Positions 26,218-35,601 are shown, numbered from the stretch's first letter. The stretch is 64,000 bases of DNA from Fervidibacter canadensis (GCA_041446545.1 JBGOEJ010000001.1:379426-443425), one strand, 5' to 3'. Numbers and translations: made by a program. Notes: generated by a model not told the origin, from the letters alone.

Positions 26218-28203
26218 TCACTGGGCGGGATGGACGGTCAATCGGACAGCAGGCGCAACGACCATCACATTTTGCTCACCCACTTTCCCTTGCCCTTGAA
26301 CGAGCAAGGTGTAAACGCCCGCTGGCGTGTTGGCAGCCAGTTGCACCGTGATCGTCCCATCCGATTGCCCCTCGCCGATAGTGACGGCATCGGCTTTCGC
26401 ATTGGGCGGAAGGTTTTGGACGCTCACTTGCACCGCACCCTTGAAATCGCCCCGCCGCTCCACGCGCACCGCAATGGTGACGCCGCTTCCGACTTTGCCT
26501 TCCACGGCTTCGGGTGTCGTCAACCGCAAGGGCAACGGTTCTACGATGCCCAACACGACGGTTTTGACGACATCCTGTCGCTGCTGGTCTACATACTGCA
26601 CTGTCTCCAGACCGATGGCATCGTGAGTGACGGTGGCGTCGCCGATTTGCGCCTTGCCGACAAAGCGCAAAGGAATTGCGCCCAGCGGCGCGTTATCGGG
26701 CACAGTGATTGTCAACACTCCGTCGTTGCGGTTGGGTGGTAGCACCAACGGACGAACCTGCCAACCCGATGGGACATCGGCAAGCGTCACCGTCACTTCG
26801 CCTGCGAACCCTTCCCGACGGACGACAGCGATGGGGATGGCGACCGTCCCGCCCTGCGGGACGCAGGGGTTGTCTTCGTTGACCCGCACTTCAAAGTCGG
26901 GCTGAAAAGGACGGACGACGAGGAAGTAAGCGAACCCGTCGCCTCCTTCGTTCAACCGATTGCGCACCCGAACGACGAAATCGCCATCGGAAGGGGCTGT
27001 CCACTCCAAGTAACTATCGGGGCGCTTCAGCCCATCGGGATGGTCATCGTTGGCAGCGAGGAGATTGCCCTGTCGGTTGAGGACTTCCAGCACCGTGTCA
27101 ACAGGCGAATTGAGTCGCCACGCCCAAGTTTCCATGACGAAGCGCTGTCCCTGCTTGGCGGTGAAGACAAAGCAATCCACATCGCCTGCCCGATAGATCG
27201 TCCCGTTGACGCCGATAGGCGGGTTGATGCGTGTCGCTTGCTCAGGCGTGTCGTTCGGCTCCACTTCCCAAGCGACAGGGAAAGGCACACTCACCAACGG
27301 CAAAGGGGCAAGGGGTTGACCGTCCAAACACGGCAGCACCGTCACGAGTTGAGGAGGCGAAGGAGGCACAAATACATCCGCCAAGACCCGCCCGTTCAAC
27401 ATCAAGCCCGAAAGCATCAACCGCACCGTCGTGCCCGCCTGCCAACCCAAAGGCAAATAATGTGTGACGACAGGAAGCGTCCCGACGGTCAGGCGATAGA
27501 CGAACTGAACGCTGCCGCGATAACTGAGGTCATGCACTTCCAGCACATAATCGCCATCGGCAGGGGCGGTGAACGCCAAGGCGGGGTCGGGACGATGGAA
27601 GATATCGTCGCAAAATGCCAACTCCCGCCCATTGTTATCCCGCACGACAAGCACACCATCCAAGTAGCCCGGTTGTCCACCGCTTGATGGTAAGTAAGGG
27701 AACAAGCGCTGCGCCATCAAATCGGCGGTTATCGTTTGACCCGCTTTGAGCGTCAGGCGAAAGCAATCCACATCTTCGCCGGGGTTGAGTGTCCCGTTGA
27801 TGACGATGGGCAAATTGGCAATGGGTTGGGCTTGAGCGACGGTGTTGTTGGGCTCGGTCTCGTTGATTTCAGGCAAAGTGCCGACAAAGAAACGGATGCG
27901 ATTGGAGACACCTCCTTTGGTGACGAGGCGCAAATCCCGTTCGCCGACAGGAGCATCGGGCGCGACGGTGAGGCGCAATTGCACTCGGTTGTTTTCCGCC
28001 TTGGTCACCTCGCCCTTGACACCTTCGCCACTCACCCAAACGGCGAACGCCGTCTGCAATTGGTTGCCAAACGCCGTCGCTTCTACCGTCGTCCCTCGCT
28101 GGGCGCCCGCAGGGAAAACGGCTTGCAGTTGCGGGACAGGCGGTTGCGCCACCGCCATCGTCGTGAGCGTGAGGAAGGTGAACCCGATGATGCCAACCCG
28201 CAT
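26218..28203 (-). CDS. Secreted protein with PPC (pre-peptidase C-terminal) domains
   Basis: A 661-residue exported protein (signal MRVGIIGFTFLTLTTMAVA, then QPPVPQ). It has an N-terminal Ig/IPT-like region (VFPAGAQRGTTVEATAFG), two PPC domains with the NETEPNNTVAQAQPI and EPNDTPEQATRINPP starts and DVDCF...Q...V/ADL patterns, and C-terminal Ig-like folds (GSGVTIAVRVERRGDFKG). PPC domains are usually carbohydrate- or matrix-binding modules in secreted enzymes; no peptidase domain is visible here. It is probably a surface or periplasmic binding protein. It stands alone. Confidence 0.75.
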   Translation of the reverse strand: MRVGIIGFTFLTLTTMAVAQPPVPQLQAVFPAGAQRGTTVEATAFGNQLQTAFAVWVSGEGVKGEVTKAENNRVQLRLTVAPDAPVGERDLRLVTKGGVSNRIRFFVGTLPEINETEPNNTVAQAQPIANLPIVINGTLNPGEDVDCFRLTLKAGQTITADLMAQRLFPYLPSSGGQPGYLDGVLVVRDNNGRELAFCDDIFHRPDPALAFTAPADGDYVLEVHDLSYRGSVQFVYRLTVGTLPVVTHYLPLGWQAGTTVRLMLSGLMLNGRVLADVFVPPSPPQLVTVLPCLDGQPLAPLPLVSVPFPVAWEVEPNDTPEQATRINPPIGVNGTIYRAGDVDCFVFTAKQGQRFVMETWAWRLNSPVDTVLEVLNRQGNLLAANDDHPDGLKRPDSYLEWTAPSDGDFVVRVRNRLNEGGDGFAYFLVVRPFQPDFEVRVNEDNPCVPQGGTVAIPIAVVRREGFAGEVTVTLADVPSGWQVRPLVLPPNRNDGVLTITVPDNAPLGAIPLRFVGKAQIGDATVTHDAIGLETVQYVDQQRQDVVKTVVLGIVEPLPLRLTTPEAVEGKVGSGVTIAVRVERRGDFKGAVQVSVQNLPPNAKADAVTIGEGQSDGTITVQLAANTPAGVYTLLVQGQGKVGEQNVMVVAPAVRLTVHPAQ

Positions 28204-28240
28204 CGGACATCACCGTCTCTGACTTAGCCCAAAGGTTGTT

Positions 28241-28288
28241 CGCCACTCACTGCCGTTTTACCAGTCGCTAATCGCCAGTCGCTGGTTC
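28241..28288. repeat. Intergenic short repeat (CGCTAATCGCCAGTCGC type)
   Basis: CCACTCACTGCCGTTTTACC followed by AGTCGCTAATCGCCAGTCGC, another copy of the GCGA-unit family in the reverse orientation, between divergent genes. Confidence 0.6.
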
Positions 28289-28375
28289 AAAGTTTGCCAT
28301 CCCGCAGTGGTGTCAGGCTGCGCCAAAATTGCACGGGCAACGACAGGGTTTGAAAGCAGGCAAGGAGGGTTTGCC

Positions 28376-31174
28376 GTGAGCGAATTCGCTTTCCCGACCG
28401 CTTACGACCCGCAAGAATTGGAAGAGCGCTGGTATCGCTTTTGGCAAGAGCGCGGCTTCTTTTACGCCGAGGTGGACGACCCAAGACCCAGTTTCTGCAT
28501 CACCATCCCGCCACCCAATGTCACGGGCTCGCTGCACATGGGACATGCCCTCAACCATACCATCCACGATATCGTTGCCCGCTACAAGCGGATGAAGGGG
28601 TTCAATGTGCTGGTCGTGCCCGGCACTGACCATGCGGGCATCGCCACGCAGGTCGTCGTGGAAAAGGAACTGGCAAAGGAAGGGAAAACACGCCACGACT
28701 TGGGGCGGGAAAAGTTTTTGGAACGGGTCTGGCAGTGGAAGGAGCAATATGGCGGCATCATCTTGCAGCAAATGCGCAAACTGGGTTGCTCCTACGACTG
28801 GCGACGGGAACGCTTCACGATGGACGAACATTACGCCCGAGCCGTCTTGGAAACTTTCATCCGCCTCTGGAACGAAGGCTTAATCTACCGAGGCTATCGC
28901 ATCGTCAACTGGTGTCCAAGATGCCTGACGGCTTTGAGCGATTTAGAAGTTGAGCGCAATGAAGAAGGCGAGCCAGGACACTTGTGGTTCATCCGCTACC
29001 CGCTGAAACGGGACGAAACGGAAAGGGGCATGGGACACGGGGCACGGGACAGGTTTATCGTGGTGGCGACCACTCGTCCTGAAACGATGTTGGGCGATAC
29101 CGCCGTCGCTGTCCATCCCGACGATGAGCGATACAAGCATTTGATTGGTGCGACAGTCGTTTTGCCGCTGGTCGGTCGTGAAATTCCCATCATCGCCGAC
29201 GAAGCCGTTGACCCTGAGTTCGGCACGGGCGCTGTTAAAGTCACGCCTGCCCATGACCCCGCCGACTTTGACATCGCTGAGCGACACAACTTGCCCAAAG
29301 TGCTCGTCATGGACGATTACGGACGCATGATGAATGTGCCCGAACGGTTCGCTGGGCTTGATAGGTTCGTCGCTCGTGAGGAAGTCATCAAGGCGTTGCA
29401 GGAACAAGGTTTGCTGGAGCGGGTGGAAGATTACCGAGTGCCTCTTGGACGATGCTACCGCTGCGACACGGTTATTGAGCCGCTGATGAGTTTGCAATGG
29501 TTCGTGCGGATGAAGCCGCTGGCGGAACTGGCGCTGCAAGTTTTGCGGGACGGGAAAATCCGCTACCTGCCTGAACGCTTCGCCCGCTTGACGATGGAAT
29601 GGCTGGAGAACATCAAGGACTGGTGCATTAGCCGCCAAATCTGGTGGGGGCATCGCATCCCGATTTGGTATTGCCTTGACTGCAACAAGGGCAAATGGGG
29701 ACTGAAGCGATGGGGTAGCGAAGAGCGTTACCATTTTGCGGAAGACGCAAAAGCCTTCGCCGCTATTGAACCGCCTGAGCGTTGTCCTGACTGCGGGAGC
29801 AACAATTTGGTGCAAGACCCCGATGTCCTTGACACTTGGTTTTCGTCCGCCATCTGGCCGCACGCCGTTTTGGGCTGGCCCGACGAGACGCCTGAATTGC
29901 GCCAATTTTACCCGACCGACTTGATGATTACGGCGAGGGACATCCTTTACCTTTGGGTCGCTCGCATGGTCATGACGGGTGTGAAGTTTGCTGGCGACAT
30001 TCCATTCAAAGTCGTCTATGTCCATCCGACCGTTTTGACCCGTGAGGGCAAACGCATGAGCAAAAGTTTGGGCACAGGCATTGACCCGCTGGATTTGCTG
30101 GACAAGTATGGGGCTGATGGGTTGAGGTTCGGGCTCATCGTCCAAGCGGAAGCGGGTCAGGATTTGCGCTTCCACGAAGAACGGCTGGAGATGGCGAGAA
30201 ACTTCGGCAAAAAGTTGTGGAACGCCGCAAGGTTCGTGGTGACGGCATGGGACGGGGGACGAGGGACGCAGGACGAGGCAGAAAATTTTGACCCGTCCCA
30301 CGACCCGCGTCCTTCGTCCCTTCCCATTCGTTGGATTTTCTCGCGGCTGCACAAAACGATTGCTCAAGTGAACGAGGCGATGGAGAACTACGAACTGGCA
30401 GATGCCGCCAAAGCCATCTACAACTTCGTCTGGGACGAGTTTTGCGATTGGTTCGTGGAAATCAGCAAACCAGCGATGCAACGGGACGAGGGACGAGAGA
30501 CGAGGGACAAGACGGCAGAAGCATATCGGCAGGCACTGTTGACAGTGTTGGAGACTTCGCTCAGGTTGTTGCATCCCTTCATGCCTTTCGTGACGGAGGA
30601 ACTGTGGCAAAGAGTGACGGCAAATCGGCAGGTCGGCAGGTCGGCAGAGGCATTGATGGTGGCGAAGTATCCTGAAGCCGATGCGCAGTTCTTTGACGAT
30701 GAGGCGGAGCGGCAGATGGCGTTTTTGATGGAGTTGGTGCGGCGGGTTCGGGCACTCCGAGCCGATTTGGGCATCCCGACGGCGAAAGTGGACATTGTGG
30801 TTGCCTGCGACGATGGTCAAATCCAGCAACTCATCAGCGACAACCTTTGGTGGCTTCAGTTCGTCGGGCGCATAAGGGATGTCAGGTTCATCCGCTCAGG
30901 CGAAACAGTGCCCCAAGCGGTTTCCGACTTGGTGGACAGCGCCGAAGTTTTCGTCCCACTGGCAGGCGTGGTTGACATCGGCAAGTTGAAAGAGCGATGG
31001 CAAAAGCGGCTGAATGAATTGGCGAGAGAACTTGAGCGGATTCAGGCTCGCCTGTCCAACCCGCAATTTGTTGAGCGAGCACCTTCCGAAATCGTCTTCG
31101 CTGAACGGCAACGCTTGACAGAATTGCGCCAGCAACGGGAAACCTTAGAACGGCGGCTGAAGAGTTTGGGTTAA
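28376..31174 (+). CDS. valS: Valyl-tRNA synthetase
   Basis: A 932-residue class I synthetase starting with GTG at 28376 behind CAAGGAGGG (MSEFAFPTAYDPQELEERW). The HIGH-type motif is PPPNVTGSLHMGHAL, the editing-domain threonine region is VATTRPETMLGDTAVAV, and the KMSKS motif is GKRMSKSLGTG. DWCISRQIWWGHRIPIWY and the C-terminal tRNA-binding coiled coil (AGVVDIGKLKERWQKRLNEL) complete the enzyme. It charges tRNA-Val with proofreading of threonine. Unusual: three insertions of the heptamer-repeat type lie in surface positions (near KRDETERGMGHGARD, DGGRGTQDEAENFDP and QRDEGRETRDK), all in frame. The antisense open frame on the other strand is a by-product. Confidence 0.95.
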   Translation: MSEFAFPTAYDPQELEERWYRFWQERGFFYAEVDDPRPSFCITIPPPNVTGSLHMGHALNHTIHDIVARYKRMKGFNVLVVPGTDHAGIATQVVVEKELAKEGKTRHDLGREKFLERVWQWKEQYGGIILQQMRKLGCSYDWRRERFTMDEHYARAVLETFIRLWNEGLIYRGYRIVNWCPRCLTALSDLEVERNEEGEPGHLWFIRYPLKRDETERGMGHGARDRFIVVATTRPETMLGDTAVAVHPDDERYKHLIGATVVLPLVGREIPIIADEAVDPEFGTGAVKVTPAHDPADFDIAERHNLPKVLVMDDYGRMMNVPERFAGLDRFVAREEVIKALQEQGLLERVEDYRVPLGRCYRCDTVIEPLMSLQWFVRMKPLAELALQVLRDGKIRYLPERFARLTMEWLENIKDWCISRQIWWGHRIPIWYCLDCNKGKWGLKRWGSEERYHFAEDAKAFAAIEPPERCPDCGSNNLVQDPDVLDTWFSSAIWPHAVLGWPDETPELRQFYPTDLMITARDILYLWVARMVMTGVKFAGDIPFKVVYVHPTVLTREGKRMSKSLGTGIDPLDLLDKYGADGLRFGLIVQAEAGQDLRFHEERLEMARNFGKKLWNAARFVVTAWDGGRGTQDEAENFDPSHDPRPSSLPIRWIFSRLHKTIAQVNEAMENYELADAAKAIYNFVWDEFCDWFVEISKPAMQRDEGRETRDKTAEAYRQALLTVLETSLRLLHPFMPFVTEELWQRVTANRQVGRSAEALMVAKYPEADAQFFDDEAERQMAFLMELVRRVRALRADLGIPTAKVDIVVACDDGQIQQLISDNLWWLQFVGRIRDVRFIRSGETVPQAVSDLVDSAEVFVPLAGVVDIGKLKERWQKRLNELARELERIQARLSNPQFVERAPSEIVFAERQRLTELRQQRETLERRLKSLG
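29025..29053. repeat. Variant heptamer repeat in valS
   Basis: GGGGCATGGGACACGGGGCA and onward, encoding RGMGHGARDR in the editing-domain edge. Frame kept. Confidence 0.55.
30249..30325. repeat. Paired inverted heptamer repeats in valS
   Basis: GGGACGGGGGACGAGGGACG on one arm and CCCGCGTCCTTCGTCCCTTC on the other, around a short centre. Encodes DGGRGTQDEAENFDPSHDPR and SSLPI between catalytic and anticodon-binding domains. Confidence 0.75.
30481..30512. repeat. Heptamer repeat in valS
   Basis: ACGGGACGAGGGACGAGAGA and onward, encoding RDEGRETRDKT in the anticodon-binding region. A separate CGGCAGGTCGG repeat follows near 30621-30647, encoding NRQVGRSAE. Confidence 0.7.
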
Positions 31175-31209
31175 CGATGATGGCTGGCAATCGGCAAGCG
31201 GTTGGCAAC

Positions 31210-32010
31210 TCAAGCCGAAGCGCTCTCACTTGAAGGTTGCTCTTTTGCCGATTGTTCGCCCACAGGTTGTTCGGGAGCGGGCGACTCGGACGGTTTCCTT
31301 GCGGGGCGAGCAGGAGTGGTGGGGCGTTCCGCTGCGGTTGCGCCTGATTGCTGAGCGCCGGCTTGTTGGCGGGCGGCGGCAGTCCGTTGGGCTCTGGCGG
31401 CAGCGGCAGCCTTCTTTTTCTCCTCCTCCGCTTGCCACTCTTCATCGGTCATCTGCATGGACTTTTTGCCCGTCACGGCATCAGCGGTGCCCAAGCCTGT
31501 GCGAATCCACTTCTCCTGCTGCCATTCACCGACTTCCAAAAGGCGCTGTTTGTCAAAGACGAGGTCACGATGGCTGTATCCGCCCACTTGCCAAACTTCC
31601 GTGTGAATCAGGGCAGGGACAGGGCAGGCTTCCACGCACAAGCCACAAAGGCTGCAGAGGTTGTTGTCAATGATGAAGACGACAGGATACTTGCCCTTGT
31701 GCCCTGGCTTTTCGTCAATGGTTTCAATGTGGATGCAGTGGTCGGGGCAAATGCGTTCGCAAGCGAGGCAGCCGATGCAATTTTCTTTGCCCGTGCGTCG
31801 GTCAATGGTGAGCCCGATGGTGCCCCGATAGCGCAGGGCGATGGGGCGCGAGCCCCATTGTTCGGTGATCGTGACAGCCTGCCTTTGGACGACGACGCGC
31901 CAAAGGTTTTTGCCCGTCACTCCTAAGCCCTTCAGCAAGGAGATGATGGTGTCCCACAAATCCGCCCAAAAAGATGTTTTGACGGGTGTCGGGGGAGGTG
32001 CTACTGCCAT
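31210..32010 (-). CDS. nuoI: NADH-quinone oxidoreductase subunit I
   Basis: About 266 residues from the ATG at 32010, which is well spaced behind AAAGGAG (the GTG at 32019 is too close). Two [4Fe-4S] motifs are present: NCIGCLACERICP and LCSLCGLCVEACP. The mid-section SRPIALRYRGTIGLTIDRRTGKE is typical of NuoI. It carries clusters N6a/N6b of complex I between the hydrophilic arm and NuoB. Unusual: a 90-residue Ala/Pro/Gln-rich tail (EEEKKKAAAAARAQRTAAAR and later PAPEQPVGEQSAKEQ) follows the conserved domain and is probably disordered. Confidence 0.9.
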   Translation of the reverse strand: MAVAPPPTPVKTSFWADLWDTIISLLKGLGVTGKNLWRVVVQRQAVTITEQWGSRPIALRYRGTIGLTIDRRTGKENCIGCLACERICPDHCIHIETIDEKPGHKGKYPVVFIIDNNLCSLCGLCVEACPVPALIHTEVWQVGGYSHRDLVFDKQRLLEVGEWQQEKWIRTGLGTADAVTGKKSMQMTDEEWQAEEEKKKAAAAARAQRTAAARQQAGAQQSGATAAERPTTPARPARKPSESPAPEQPVGEQSAKEQPSSESASA

Positions 32011-32025
32011 TTTTGTCACGCTCCT

Positions 32026-32664
32026 TTAGCAGGTGGCGGCTTCCGCCAGTTCTTTCTGCATCTCTTCTCGTGTCAACTCTTCAGGCTTCACTTGTCCGCC
32101 CCGCTTGATTTTCTCCTGCAACAACCGAACGCCCCAGAGCAACTGTTCGGGCGTGGGCGGACAGCCGGGCACATAGACATCCACAGGAATCACCTTGTCA
32201 ATGCCGTTGAGGACGGAGTAGGCATCGTAGAAGGGACCGCCGTTGGTGGCACAAACACCCATGGCAATCACATACTTGGGCTCTGCCATTTGCTCGTAAA
32301 GCACCTTCACGCGGGGCGCCATCTTGTAGGTGACAGTGCCAGCGACGATCATCAAGTCGGCTTGGCGGGGCGTAGCGCGAGGAATCATGCCGAAGCGGTC
32401 AAAGTCGTAGCGCGGTCCCGCTGTCGCCATCATCTCAATGGCGCAACACGCCAAGCCGAAGGTCATATACCAAAGGGAACTTGCCCGCGCCCAGTTGAAG
32501 GCTTTGGGCAGGGGCGTGTTGCCCAGAACGCGGTCAGCGATTTCTTTCACCCAGTCCAAACGCGTCAGGACGATTTCCAGTTTCGGCTGACGCATCTCTG
32601 GCGGCAAAGGCGGTTGCCCTTTGATTTCAGGCACCCAAATGGCTTCCCGTTGGCGTTCGCTCAT
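32026..32664 (-). CDS. nuoB: NADH-quinone oxidoreductase subunit B
   Basis: A 212-residue protein behind TTTCAGGAGG. FGLACCAIEMM carries the tandem cysteines of cluster N2, with MGVCATNGGPF and VYVPGCPPTPEQLLWG supplying the other ligands. NuoB passes electrons from the N2 cluster to quinone. It directly precedes nuoI (15-base gap). Only B and I are here; nuoA, C and D are elsewhere, so complex I genes are dispersed or incomplete in this genome. A C-terminal charged extension of about 30 residues is unremarkable. Confidence 0.95.
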   Translation of the reverse strand: MSERQREAIWVPEIKGQPPLPPEMRQPKLEIVLTRLDWVKEIADRVLGNTPLPKAFNWARASSLWYMTFGLACCAIEMMATAGPRYDFDRFGMIPRATPRQADLMIVAGTVTYKMAPRVKVLYEQMAEPKYVIAMGVCATNGGPFYDAYSVLNGIDKVIPVDVYVPGCPPTPEQLLWGVRLLQEKIKRGGQVKPEELTREEMQKELAEAATC

Positions 32665-32899
32665 CCTTTTTCGCCTCCTGAAACGCTATCGCATCGGCGA
32701 AGGGACACGACAGCGCCGCTAAAAGGATAGCGCAATCATTGCGCCCGCTGTTCTTGACAGGCGTCAAGGGATTTTTGATGACGACAAAAATCGGGCGCGC
32801 TATAGTTACGGGCGATCCCAAACGGAAGACTGCGGTCAAAGACTTTCCGTCAACCAAGTCAAGGAGGTGGCGGGGTGCATTCCTTTGCGCCCTATTGGG

Positions 32900-33595
32900 A
32901 TGGCGGCGGAGCGTGTTCGCTACACGATGAAGGAATTGCCCAAAGAATTGCGACCGCGAGAGCGGCTGGCGGAATACGGGGAATCCGCCCTCTCTGATGC
33001 CGAACTGTTGGCAATTATCCTTCGGACGGGAACGGCAGAAGCCACTGCCTTGGAACTGGCGCAGCAATTGTTGGGGCAGTTTGGCGGGTTGCGGGGGCTT
33101 TATCGGTGCGCCCTTGCCGAATTGGCGAAGGTCAAAGGAGTTGGGTTGGCGAAGGCGTGTCAACTGAAAGCCGCTTTGGAGTTGGGGCGCCGCACCTTTG
33201 AAGCGGGACGCCTTGAGCGTCCCATCGTCCAAAGTCCTGCCGATGCCGCTCAGTTGGTCATGTCGGAGATGCGCTACTTAGACCGCGAGCATTTGAAAGC
33301 CATCTTGCTGAACGCTCGCAACCTTTTGCTGGATGTCGTCACTATTTCCGTCGGGACGCTGACGGCTTCTTTAGCCCATCCGAGGGAGTGTTTCAAAGAA
33401 GCGGTGCGCCAGAGCGCCGCTGCCGTCATTTTCGTCCACAACCATCCCAGCGGTGACCCGACACCCAGCCCTGAGGACATTGCCTTGACCCGCCAACTTT
33501 GCGAGGCGGGACGCATCTTGGGCATTGAAGTCCTTGACCACTTGATCATCGGTGATGGCGTGTTTGTCAGCCTGAAAGAGCGCGGTCTCTTTTGA
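32900..33595 (+). CDS. radC: RadC/JAB-domain DNA repair protein
   Basis: A 231-residue protein. The N-terminal helix-hairpin-helix region is ELRPRERLAEYGESALSDAE with VKGVGLAKACQLKAALELG. The C-terminal MPN/JAB metalloprotease-like domain is FVHNHPSGDPTPSPEDIALT, with the zinc-binding HxH and conserved Asp. The family is linked to replication-fork repair, but its molecular function is debated. I prefer ATG at 32900 because it gives the family's usual N-terminus; ATG at 32927 is an alternative. It is immediately upstream of mreB, with a 13-base gap. Confidence 0.9.
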   Translation: MAAERVRYTMKELPKELRPRERLAEYGESALSDAELLAIILRTGTAEATALELAQQLLGQFGGLRGLYRCALAELAKVKGVGLAKACQLKAALELGRRTFEAGRLERPIVQSPADAAQLVMSEMRYLDREHLKAILLNARNLLLDVVTISVGTLTASLAHPRECFKEAVRQSAAAVIFVHNHPSGDPTPSPEDIALTRQLCEAGRILGIEVLDHLIIGDGVFVSLKERGLF

Positions 33596-33608
33596 GGAGG
33601 GTTGTCGG

Positions 33609-34649
33609 ATGGCTTGGAGCCTCAAGCGATTGCTCAGCGGCTTCTCTCGTAACTTGGGGATTGACTTGGGGACGGCGAACACCCTCGTCTACATGCAAGG
33701 CAAAGGCATCATGTTGCGCGAACCGTCCGTCATCGCTGTGGACACGGAGACAGGGCGCATCTGCGCCGTCGGCGAGGAAGCCAAACGGATGGTCGGGCGC
33801 ACCCCCGGACGCATCGTCGCCCGACGCCCTTTGAAAGACGGCACAATCGCCGACTACGAGACGACCTTGCAGATGCTCAGTTACTTCATTCACCGCGTCC
33901 ATCGCCGTCGCTACATGGTCTACCCGCGTGTCGTCGTCGGTATTCCCTCAGGGGCAACCGAAGTGGAACGGCGGGCGGTCGTCCAAGCCGCCAAAGAAGC
34001 AGGGGCAGTAGAAGCCTATGTCGTGGAGGAATCCTTCGCTGCCGCCATCGGAGCAGGGTTGCCTGTCATGGAGCCAGTCGGCAGTATGGTCGTGGACATC
34101 GGCGGTGGGAGCACAGAGGTGGCGGTGATTTCCCTCGGCGGCATCGTCGTCGCCAACACCCTCAGGATCGCTGGCGACGAAATTGATGAAGCCATCATGA
34201 ACTATGTTCGGCGGGCTTACAACTTGCTCATTGGCGAGCGGACGGCAGAAGAGGTCAAAATCCGCATCGGCTCCGCTTACCCGTTGGAGAAGGAGTTGCA
34301 GATGGAAGTGCGAGGACGGGATTTGGTGACGGGATTACCCAAAAGCATCACCCTGCGCAGCGAAGAAATTCGGGAAGCCATCGCCGAACCCGTCAACCAA
34401 ATCGTGGAAGTCGTGAAATTGACGCTGGAGCAAACACCTCCCGAATTGGCTGCCGACATCATGGACAGAGGCATCGTCCTTTGCGGCGGTGGCGGACTTT
34501 TGCGAGGTTTAGACCGTCGCCTCCATCAGGAGACAGGCATCGCCGTTCGCGTCGCCGATGACCCCCTCACTTGCGTGGCACTGGGAGCAGGGCGCATCGT
34601 GGAGGACATCAGCCTGTTAGAGCGCGCCTTGAACGGGCGAGTCGGTTAA
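33609..34649 (+). CDS. mreB: Rod shape-determining actin homologue
   Basis: A 346-residue protein behind GAGGAGG. GIDLGTANTLVYMQG is phosphate 1, VVDIGGGSTEVAVISLGG is phosphate 2, and ILCGGGGLLRGLDRRL (written here as VLCGGGGLL) is the adenosine-binding motif. Typical MreB actin fold. It polymerises under the membrane to guide lateral cell-wall synthesis, so the organism should be rod-shaped or at least elongate. Followed by mreC. Confidence 0.95.
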   Translation: MAWSLKRLLSGFSRNLGIDLGTANTLVYMQGKGIMLREPSVIAVDTETGRICAVGEEAKRMVGRTPGRIVARRPLKDGTIADYETTLQMLSYFIHRVHRRRYMVYPRVVVGIPSGATEVERRAVVQAAKEAGAVEAYVVEESFAAAIGAGLPVMEPVGSMVVDIGGGSTEVAVISLGGIVVANTLRIAGDEIDEAIMNYVRRAYNLLIGERTAEEVKIRIGSAYPLEKELQMEVRGRDLVTGLPKSITLRSEEIREAIAEPVNQIVEVVKLTLEQTPPELAADIMDRGIVLCGGGGLLRGLDRRLHQETGIAVRVADDPLTCVALGAGRIVEDISLLERALNGRVG

Positions 34650-34650
34650 C

Positions 34651-34685
34651 CTTGTCCCGCCTCGTCCCTTGTCCTGCGCCCCGTC
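34651..34685. repeat. Heptamer repeat between mreB and mreC
   Basis: CTTGTCCCGCCTCGTCCCTT and onward. This copy lies in the short intergenic space immediately upstream of the mreC ribosome site, not in coding sequence. Confidence 0.65.
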
Positions 34686-34701
34686 AGGATCGGTGAGGAG
34701 C

Positions 34702-35601
34702 ATGACGAGCCGAAGGAGTGTCTCTAAAGCGGCAAATGCAGGGTTGGTCGGCACCCTGAAAGCCTTCTTTTTGGGCTTCCTCTTTGCCCTCCTGCTACTT
34801 TCCCTCGTCGCCCTTGCCCGCACCGTTTTGCCCACAGCGATTGATTGCCTCAGCGGTGTCGGCGTGCGTTCTGCTTCCTTCGTCGCTCGCCTCTGGCACG
34901 GACTTTGGGCATGGACGGGAACACTAAGACACAGCCAGCAACTGGTGAGGGAGCAGGCGAAACTGCAACAACGCTTAGCGACCTTACAGGCGGAAAATGT
35001 GCGGTTGCGCCACCTCGCCGAGGAGAACCGCCGCCTTCGCGCTCTTCTCGGATTGGGACAAAGGCTCGGTCAACCCTTCCTCTCTGCCGAAGTCATTGCC
35101 GTCGGTGGCAGCCACTGGTTTCGCACCGTCGTCCTCAACCGAGGTGCTGAGGAAGGCGTGACCCTTCACGCCCCCGTCCTCAACCATCAAGGGCTTATCG
35201 GGCGCATCTTTCAAGTCCATCGCCACCATAGCATCGTCTTGCTCCTCACTGACCGCCGCAGCGCCGTCGGCGTGGCACTGGAGGGACATCCGAAAGTCTT
35301 TGGAGTTGTCAAAGGCACGAGCGGGCAATACTTGCAACTTCTCCACCTTTCCCGCCGCATCCTTCCCCGCAAAGGCGAGCGCTTGCTCACTTCAGGATTA
35401 GGCGGAATTTTCCCTTCAGGCATTCCCGTCGGCACCGTCGCCCACATAGACCGCCACACCGAACCGCCCACCATCACCGTCCGTCCCTTCGCCGACGACC
35501 GTCAATGGCACGAAGTCATCGTCCTGAAAATGCCGAGGCGACAAGACGAGGGAGCGACGGCGTTATTGATGCCAACCATCCCCCGTGCACCCCGACGATG
35601 A
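34702..35601 (+). CDS. mreC: Rod shape-determining protein MreC
   Basis: A 299-residue protein. One N-terminal transmembrane helix (FFLGFLFALLLLSLVALART) follows basic residues, then a coiled coil (REQAKLQQRLATLQAENVRL and RHLAEENRRLRALL), then the beta-rich MreC core (VIAVGGSHWFRTVVLNRGAEE, PVLNHQGLIGRIFQVHRH, GGIFPSGIPVGTVAHID). MreC links MreB to cell-wall synthases outside the membrane. No mreD is present next to it. Its 3' end overlaps uppP on the other strand by 86 bases (35516-35601). Confidence 0.9.
   Translation: MTSRRSVSKAANAGLVGTLKAFFLGFLFALLLLSLVALARTVLPTAIDCLSGVGVRSASFVARLWHGLWAWTGTLRHSQQLVREQAKLQQRLATLQAENVRLRHLAEENRRLRALLGLGQRLGQPFLSAEVIAVGGSHWFRTVVLNRGAEEGVTLHAPVLNHQGLIGRIFQVHRHHSIVLLLTDRRSAVGVALEGHPKVFGVVKGTSGQYLQLLHLSRRILPRKGERLLTSGLGGIFPSGIPVGTVAHIDRHTEPPTITVRPFADDRQWHEVIVLKMPRRQDEGATALLMPTIPRAPRR

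Noticed and set aside
28943..30829. A 628-codon open frame on the minus strand opposite valS
   Set aside because: It mirrors the codon bias of valS, has no domain, and no ribosome site.
32754..32806. TTGACA with TATAGT upstream of radC as a promoter
   Set aside because: The distance between the two elements is about 41 bases, far outside the usual 15-19.
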